Assembly: GCF_022524485.1 (NCBI RefSeq)
Contig: NZ_JAKXMK010000019.1
Span: forward strand, 184,930-248,929
DNA from: Pseudonocardia alaniniphila
Lineage (GTDB): Bacteria > Actinomycetota > Actinomycetes > Mycobacteriales > Pseudonocardiaceae
Reading direction: 5' to 3'
DNA: 64,000 nt
How positions within the stretch are numbered: the stretch's first letter is position 1; the number at the start of each line of letters is the position of its first letter. The position numbers and the translations under genes are program-made. Of this stretch, positions 59,706-64,000 are shown one piece after another. The notes beneath the pieces are model-generated. The model saw only the letters and a program-made list of their open reading frames with translations. It made no database searches and was not told the origin of the DNA.

Positions 59706-61001
59706 GTGAACGACATCCTGCTCAGCCTGGCGCTCGTCCTGCTGTTCGTACTGATCGGCGGGTTCTTCTCGGCGTCGGAACTGGCTCTGGTCTCGCTCCG
59801 AGACGCCCAGGTGCACCGCATGGCGGCGCAGGACCGGCGCGGCGAGCGGGTCGCGCATCTGCGCGAGGACTCCAACCGGTTCCTGTCCGCCGTGCAGATC
59901 GGCGTGACCCTCGCCGGGTTCTTCTCCGCGGCCTACGGCGGCTCGACGCTGTCCGAGCCGCTCGCGACCGTGCTGAGGGGGTGGGGGCTTCCTCCGGGCG
60001 TCGCGGGCACGATCGCGTTCATCGTCGTGACGATCGCGATCTCCTACCTGTCGCTCGTCCTCGGCGAGCTCGTCCCGAAGCGCCTCGCGCTGCAGCGGCC
60101 GGAGATCGTCGCGCGGACCGTCGCCCCCGTCCTCGACCGCGTCGCGCGGCTGAGCCGCCCACTGATCTGGGTCCTCGGCGTCTCCACCAACGCGGTCGTG
60201 CGCCTGCTCGGCCTCGATCCGAAGGCGAGCGACAGCGGTGTGAGCACCGAGGAACTGCGCGACATGGTGCGCACGCACCGCAGCCTCGGCCCGGAGGAGC
60301 GGCGCGTGCTCGGCGATGTCTTTGCCGCCGCCCACCGCTCGGTCGGCACCGTGATGGTGCCGCGCACGGAGGTCGACTTCAGCGAGGCCGACATGACCGT
60401 CGGCGACGCCGCGCGTGCCGTGTTGCGCGGTTCCCACTCGCGCTACCCCGTCATCAGCGCGGACGTGGACGACGTGCTCGGTGTCGTCCACGTCCGTGAC
60501 CTGCTCACCGTGCTGCTCACCGACCCCGACGCGGAGAGTCGGAAGCTGCGCCAGATCGCGCGTCCCGTGCCGCTGCTCCCGAGCGGGAAACCGCTGCTCG
60601 AAGCGCTCTCGGAGCTGCGCGCCCAGCGTGCGCACCTGGCCGTCGTCGTGGACGAGTACGGCGGCACCGCGGGGATCGTCACGCTCGAGGACATCCTCGA
60701 GGAGCTGGTGGGCGAGATCGAGGACGAGTACGACCCCCAGCGCAGCCCCAGCGCCGACAAGTCGGAGCTCGACGGGCTGCTGCACCGCGAGGAGGTGTCC
60801 GACCGGACGGGGATCGAGCTCCCCGCCGGCCCCTACGAGACGCTCGGCGGGTTCGTGCAGGCGCGGCTGGGCCAGGTTCCCCGGACGGGCGACGCGGTGC
60901 GGTTCGGGTCGCACCGGTTCACGGTGACCGAGATGGACGGGAGACGCGTGGCGAGGGTCCGCGTCGAGGAGGTCACCCCGCAGCAGAACACGCCCGCGTA
61001 G
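59706..61001 (+). CDS. CorC/HlyC-type (CNNM/DUF21) membrane protein with CBS domains
   Basis: 431 aa from GTG 59706 (GTG 59667 would add 13 residues without a better ribosome-binding site). The N-terminal DUF21 domain has four membrane segments starting ILLSLALVLLFVLIGGFFSASELALVSLR and the ELVPKRLALQ signature. Two CBS domains follow (VMVPRTEVDFSEADMTV..., RPVPLLPSGKPLLEAL...VVVDEYGGTAGIVTLEDILEELVGEIEDEYD), and a C-terminal CorC_HlyC domain (YETLGGFVQARLG). Family members are magnesium/cobalt transporters or regulators; hemolysin is a misnomer. Confidence 0.9.
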   Translation: MNDILLSLALVLLFVLIGGFFSASELALVSLRDAQVHRMAAQDRRGERVAHLREDSNRFLSAVQIGVTLAGFFSAAYGGSTLSEPLATVLRGWGLPPGVAGTIAFIVVTIAISYLSLVLGELVPKRLALQRPEIVARTVAPVLDRVARLSRPLIWVLGVSTNAVVRLLGLDPKASDSGVSTEELRDMVRTHRSLGPEERRVLGDVFAAAHRSVGTVMVPRTEVDFSEADMTVGDAARAVLRGSHSRYPVISADVDDVLGVVHVRDLLTVLLTDPDAESRKLRQIARPVPLLPSGKPLLEALSELRAQRAHLAVVVDEYGGTAGIVTLEDILEELVGEIEDEYDPQRSPSADKSELDGLLHREEVSDRTGIELPAGPYETLGGFVQARLGQVPRTGDAVRFGSHRFTVTEMDGRRVARVRVEEVTPQQNTPA

Positions 61002-61034
61002 TCCCGGCCGGGAGGCTCCGGTCCGGACCGCTGC

Positions 61035-62135
61035 TCAGCCGGCGCTCTGCCGCTGCCCGTGCCAGATCGGCGGCGCGTACCCGGCAGGCTTGTCGCCCAG
61101 GCTGACCCCGGGATGGACCAGCCAGCTCTGGTACTCGGGCCCGAACATCGAGTATGGCATCGGCAGCGGTACCGCGCTCGCCTCCTCGAGCTGCTGCTGG
61201 GCCTTCGCCGGGATCTCGAAGTCGAGCGCGGCGAGGTTGCCCTCGAGCTGCGCGCTGCTGCTCGCGCCGATGATCGTGGCTCCCACCCCGGGCCGGTTCG
61301 CCACCCAGTTGATCGCCACCTGCGCCATGCTGCGGCCGAGTTCCTTCGCGACGTCCTCCAGCACGGCGATCACGCCCCACTCCCGATCGTCGCGCGGACC
61401 GCTGGAGCCGGGCGCGAGGCTGAGGCGCCCTTCGCCCGACCCGTCCTTGCGGTACTTGCCGCTGAGAAGCCCAGCCGCGACGGGCATGAAACCGGTGACG
61501 CCGATGCCGAGCGCCTGTGCCATCGGCACGAACTCGGGTTCGATGCCGCGAGCGAGCAGCGAGTACGGCAGCTGCACCGTGATGATCGGGCTCATCCCGT
61601 GTGCCTCGGCGTACGTCTGGGCCCGTGCGGCGTACCACGCCGGCACGTCCGACAGGCCGGTGTAGCGGACCTTGCCCGAGCGCACCAGGTCGTCGAGCGT
61701 GCGGACGACCTCCTCGACGGGGGTCATCCGATCCCACGTGTGGAGCAGATAGAGATCGATGTAGTCGGTGCCCAACCGGCGAAGCGAGTCCTCCACCGCC
61801 CGCATGACGTGCTTGCGGCCGTTGCCACCGGCGTTGGGGTTGCCCGGCTCGACGCTGTTGGTGAACTTGGTGGTGAGCACGATCCGCTCGCGGATCCCGG
61901 CGTCGGCGATGAACCTGCCGAGGAGCGTCTCGCTCTCCCCCGCCGTGTAGAAGTCGGCGGTGTCGATGAAGTTGCCGCCGGCCTCGACGTAGCGCTGGAA
62001 GATGGCTCGGGAGTCGTCCTCCGACTTCCCGTACGGCGCGTGGAATCCGCTCGTGCCGAAGTTCATCGTGCCGAGGGCGAGCCGACTCACCCGCAGACCC
62101 GAGCGGCCGAGCAGGTAGTACGCGTCAAGACTCAC
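61035..62135 (-). CDS. Aldo/keto reductase (YghZ/Gre3-like group)
   Basis: 366 aa. The catalytic tetrad is visible in NFIDTADFYTAGESE (Asp, Tyr), VLTTKFT (Lys) and LYLLHTWD (His). GTG at 62135 gives the family N-terminus SLDAYYLLGRSGLRVSRLALGTMNFG; an ATG at 62192 would add 19 polar residues. Reduces a carbonyl with NADPH; no partner in an operon. Divergent from the next short-chain dehydrogenase, with a palindrome between. Confidence 0.87.
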   Translation of the reverse strand: MSLDAYYLLGRSGLRVSRLALGTMNFGTSGFHAPYGKSEDDSRAIFQRYVEAGGNFIDTADFYTAGESETLLGRFIADAGIRERIVLTTKFTNSVEPGNPNAGGNGRKHVMRAVEDSLRRLGTDYIDLYLLHTWDRMTPVEEVVRTLDDLVRSGKVRYTGLSDVPAWYAARAQTYAEAHGMSPIITVQLPYSLLARGIEPEFVPMAQALGIGVTGFMPVAAGLLSGKYRKDGSGEGRLSLAPGSSGPRDDREWGVIAVLEDVAKELGRSMAQVAINWVANRPGVGATIIGASSSAQLEGNLAALDFEIPAKAQQQLEEASAVPLPMPYSMFGPEYQSWLVHPGVSLGDKPAGYAPPIWHGQRQSAG

Positions 62136-62208
62136 GATCAAGCTCGCTTCCGTTGCTGGAGGAAACCGCCGTGAACCGAGCGGCGTGGTCATCGTTCAGC
62201 GCAGAAAT

Positions 62209-62224
62209 TGGACCTGCAAGTCCA
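62209..62224. promoter_or_regulatory. Palindromic operator candidate between divergent genes
   Basis: TGGACCTGCAAGTCCA is TGGAC-N-TGCA-N-GTCCA, a 16-bp palindrome with only the two N positions unmatched. It lies between the divergent aldo/keto reductase and SDR genes. No regulator gene is adjacent. Confidence 0.4.
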
Positions 62225-62286
62225 GAAAATGACCGGCTCGGCGCCGGAACCGGACGAACTGCGCGGGTAGTGGCAAGGTCTGCGGC

Positions 62287-63105
62287 GTGAACGCCACCAG
62301 CCGCAGTGTCGCGGTCGTCACCGGGGCTGCCCGGGGGTTCGGCCGCGAGATCGCCCGCCGCCTTCTCACCCGCGGGCACCACGTCGTCATCACCGACCTC
62401 GACGACCACGCCGTCACCGTCACCGCGAAGGAGTTGGCGCGCGCCGGTGACGGTCTGGTCGTCGGAATCGCCGCCGACGCCCGCGTCGCGGCCGACCACC
62501 GCCGCGTGGCGGCGTCCGCCGCCGAGCTGGGCCCGGTGACGGCGTGGGTGAACAATGCGGGGGTGCTGCGTTCGGGACCGGTGTGGGAGCAGCCGGAGGC
62601 GGACCAGGCGCTGATGGTGGACGTCAACATCATGGGTGTGATCCACGGCTCCCGTGCCGCGGTCGAGGTGATGCGCGAGCGCGGCGGGCACCTGCTCAAC
62701 ATCGCCTCGATGTCGGCGCACGGCCCGGTGCCCGGGCTCGCGGTGTACGCGGCCAGCAAGTCGGCGGTGCTGAACTTCAGCACCAGCCTGCAGGGAGATC
62801 TCGACCTCGCCCGGGTGCCGATCCGCGTCCATGCGCTGTGTCCCGACGCCGCCGACACGGCGCTGGTACGCGACGAGCAGTCGAGCCCGGACGTCGCGCT
62901 CCTGTTCTCCCAGCGCACCCTGCTCGCGCCCGGTGCGGTCGCCGACGCGGCCGTCGCGCTGCTCGACGGGCGCCGTCTGGTGCGTTCCCTGCCCACCCAC
63001 CGGGCGGGGCTCGCACGGCTCGGCGCACTGATCCCGCGTGTGGCGCTGCCCGCGCTCGCGCTGCTGCGGGCCCAGGGCGACCGGCGTCGGACGGGCCGCG
63101 CATGA
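62287..63105 (+). CDS. Short-chain dehydrogenase/reductase
   Basis: 272 aa classical SDR. The cofactor loop is TGAARGFG, the strand end ITDLDDH (Asp, NAD preference), the NNAG motif is in VNNAGVLRSG, and the catalytic triad has IASMSAHG (Ser) and YAASK. The C-terminal 40 residues are basic, possibly membrane-associating (LGALIPRVALPALALLRAQ). GTG start. The stop overlaps the cyclo-ligase-like start (ATGA 63102-63105). Confidence 0.88.
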   Translation: MNATSRSVAVVTGAARGFGREIARRLLTRGHHVVITDLDDHAVTVTAKELARAGDGLVVGIAADARVAADHRRVAASAAELGPVTAWVNNAGVLRSGPVWEQPEADQALMVDVNIMGVIHGSRAAVEVMRERGGHLLNIASMSAHGPVPGLAVYAASKSAVLNFSTSLQGDLDLARVPIRVHALCPDAADTALVRDEQSSPDVALLFSQRTLLAPGAVADAAVALLDGRRLVRSLPTHRAGLARLGALIPRVALPALALLRAQGDRRRTGRA

Positions 63106-63902
63106 CGGGTGCGGCGAACGGTTCGGGCGGGCGCGGACCGGGCAGGCGGCACGATCACGACGCCGGCGGCGACCCGGAGCTGCTGGCGGCCAAGGCCGCG
63201 TTGCGTGACGAGGTGTGGACCGCGCTGACCGAAGCACGGGTGGCGCGCTTCCCGGGGGCGCGCAACCGCATCTCGAACTTCGTCGGCGCCGAGGCGGCTG
63301 CGCAGCGACTGCGCGACACCGACGCCTGGCGCACGGCCGAGACGGTCAAGGCCAACCCGGATTCGGCTCAGCTCCCCGTCCGGCAGCGGGCTCTCGAGGA
63401 CGGCAAGACCGTCTACATGGCCGTGCCGCGGCTGGCCGAGCCGGAACCGTTCTTCCTGCTCGATCCCGACCACCTCGCGGATCCGCCCCGCAAGGCCGCC
63501 TCGATCGCGGGCGCCACGCGCTCGGCCCGCCGGGTCGCGGTGGCGGACCTCTCGGCCGTGGACCTGGTGGTCAGCGGCTGCGTCGCCGTCGGGGAGGACG
63601 GTGCCCGGCTGGGCAAGGGCGGCGGGTTCGCCGACCTGGAGTTCGCGCTCGCCACAGCGGCGGGCCTGATCGGCCCGGGGACGCTCGTCGTCACCACGGT
63701 GCACGAGCTGCAGGTGCGTCCCGCAGGCGAGATCCCGACGGCCCCGCACGACGCGCCCGTCGACCTGGTGATCACCCCGGACCGTGTGCTGGACTGCCGC
63801 ACCCGGCGTGGCGCCCGCCCGACGGAAGGAATCCGCTGGTCGGAGCTGACGCCGGAAAAAATCGCCGCGATCCCCCTCCTACGCGAGCTCGCCCGACGTT
63901 GA
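63102..63902 (+). CDS. 5-formyltetrahydrofolate cyclo-ligase-like protein
   Basis: 266 aa. The family pattern appears in AAKAALRDEVWTALTEARVARFPG, NRISNFVGAEAAAQRL, KTVYMAVPRLAEPEPFFLLDP and LGKGGGFADLEFALA (nucleotide/folate loop), with a late TTVHELQV strand. Members convert 5-formyl- to 5,10-methenyl-tetrahydrofolate or belong to the closely related MTHFSD-like group of unclear function; this longer, actinobacterial/archaeal-like form fits the latter. Coupled to the SDR. Confidence 0.8.
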   Translation: MTGAANGSGGRGPGRRHDHDAGGDPELLAAKAALRDEVWTALTEARVARFPGARNRISNFVGAEAAAQRLRDTDAWRTAETVKANPDSAQLPVRQRALEDGKTVYMAVPRLAEPEPFFLLDPDHLADPPRKAASIAGATRSARRVAVADLSAVDLVVSGCVAVGEDGARLGKGGGFADLEFALATAAGLIGPGTLVVTTVHELQVRPAGEIPTAPHDAPVDLVITPDRVLDCRTRRGARPTEGIRWSELTPEKIAAIPLLRELARR

Positions 63903-63989
63903 CCGCACACGCGTGATGGCCACTGGGGTTGCCTCGGTTTCGCGGACACCTGTCTGTGGCTGACGATGGTCAGCACGGAAGGAGTTCGG

Positions 63990-64000
63990 ATGCCTGCACC
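63990..64000 (+). CDS. Start of a gene cut by the window edge (possible IS3-type transposase)
   Basis: ATG at 63990 follows GGAAGGAG at 63977-63984 with ideal spacing; only MPA can be read. MPAP-type starts and the preceding TTTCGCGGACACCTG segment recall the ends of actinobacterial IS3-family elements, but this is a guess from eleven coding bases. Confidence 0.4.

Noticed and set aside
1..64000. CRISPR arrays, tRNA and rRNA genes, defence islands
   Set aside because: I found no regularly spaced repeats, no cloverleaf or rRNA segments, and no recognisable defence genes on either strand.

Overview
The window is a high-GC, gene-dense chromosomal segment of an actinobacterium. Lineage markers are an Lsr2 nucleoid protein, a SAM-IV-type riboswitch, a Streptomyces-style PHO box, frequent GTG starts with ATGA overlaps, and lipid acyltransferases in the order of Mycobacterium tuberculosis Rv2482c-Rv2484c. 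Pseudonocardiaceae is my best guess, but that is inference. I see no tRNA, rRNA, CRISPR array, prophage or defence island. The only hint of a mobile element is at the extreme right edge.

Layout. 1-13,995: a DUF4383 fragment, an acyl-CoA dehydrogenase, an aldo/keto reductase, a permuted papain-like protein, an SMR efflux pump translationally coupled to a TetR regulator, a crotonase, Lsr2, a short-chain dehydrogenase, a GNAT enzyme with an internal deletion, an MFS exporter, and a lipoprotein hydrolase coupled to a PLP decarboxylase. 14,047-17,427: promoter, SAM-IV riboswitch and cysteine-desulfurase-like gene, then a CchA-like formyltransferase with a possible iron box and a HAD phosphatase. 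17,432-20,215: small membrane proteins and an RsbW-like kinase. 20,228-27,943: a stand-alone LigD-type ligase, two helical proteins, a methyltransferase/CDGSH/haem-oxygenase-like cluster, and the HrpB helicase. 28,084-33,655: a glutamine-synthetase-like enzyme coupled to an APC permease, a universal stress protein, an AT-hook protein, and a zinc-finger short-chain dehydrogenase. 33,734-35,271: a PHO-box-controlled low-affinity phosphate transporter ending in a strong terminator. 35,335-43,681: a phosphodiesterase, a class III CoA transferase, an EEP-family phosphatase, and a phospholipid/neutral-lipid acyltransferase pair in which HAD, PlsC and WS/DGAT domains are fused.

43,819-48,413: a glycosyltransferase, an Eis-like acetyltransferase, and tryptophan dioxygenase plus kynureninase. 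48,471-59,636 looks like one catabolic island. A leftward operon encodes a CoxG-like protein, the three subunits of a molybdenum hydroxylase, an alpha/beta hydrolase and a UbiD-type decarboxylase. An IclR regulator and two rightward MFS importers lie beside it, followed by a MarR regulator. The leftward operon and the first importer share a 29-bp element (24 of 29 identical) in the same orientation relative to each target, so the IclR protein probably controls both uptake and degradation of one acidic aromatic or heterocyclic substrate. 59,706-63,902: a CorC/HlyC membrane protein, an aldo/keto reductase, and a short-chain dehydrogenase coupled to a 5-formyltetrahydrofolate cyclo-ligase-like protein.

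The strongest leads are the shared operator and uncharacterised molybdenum-hydroxylase/UbiD pathway, the HAD-PlsC-WS/DGAT fusion, the methyltransferase/CDGSH/diiron-oxidase cluster, and the SAM-IV plus iron-box pair of sulfur and formyl-transfer genes.
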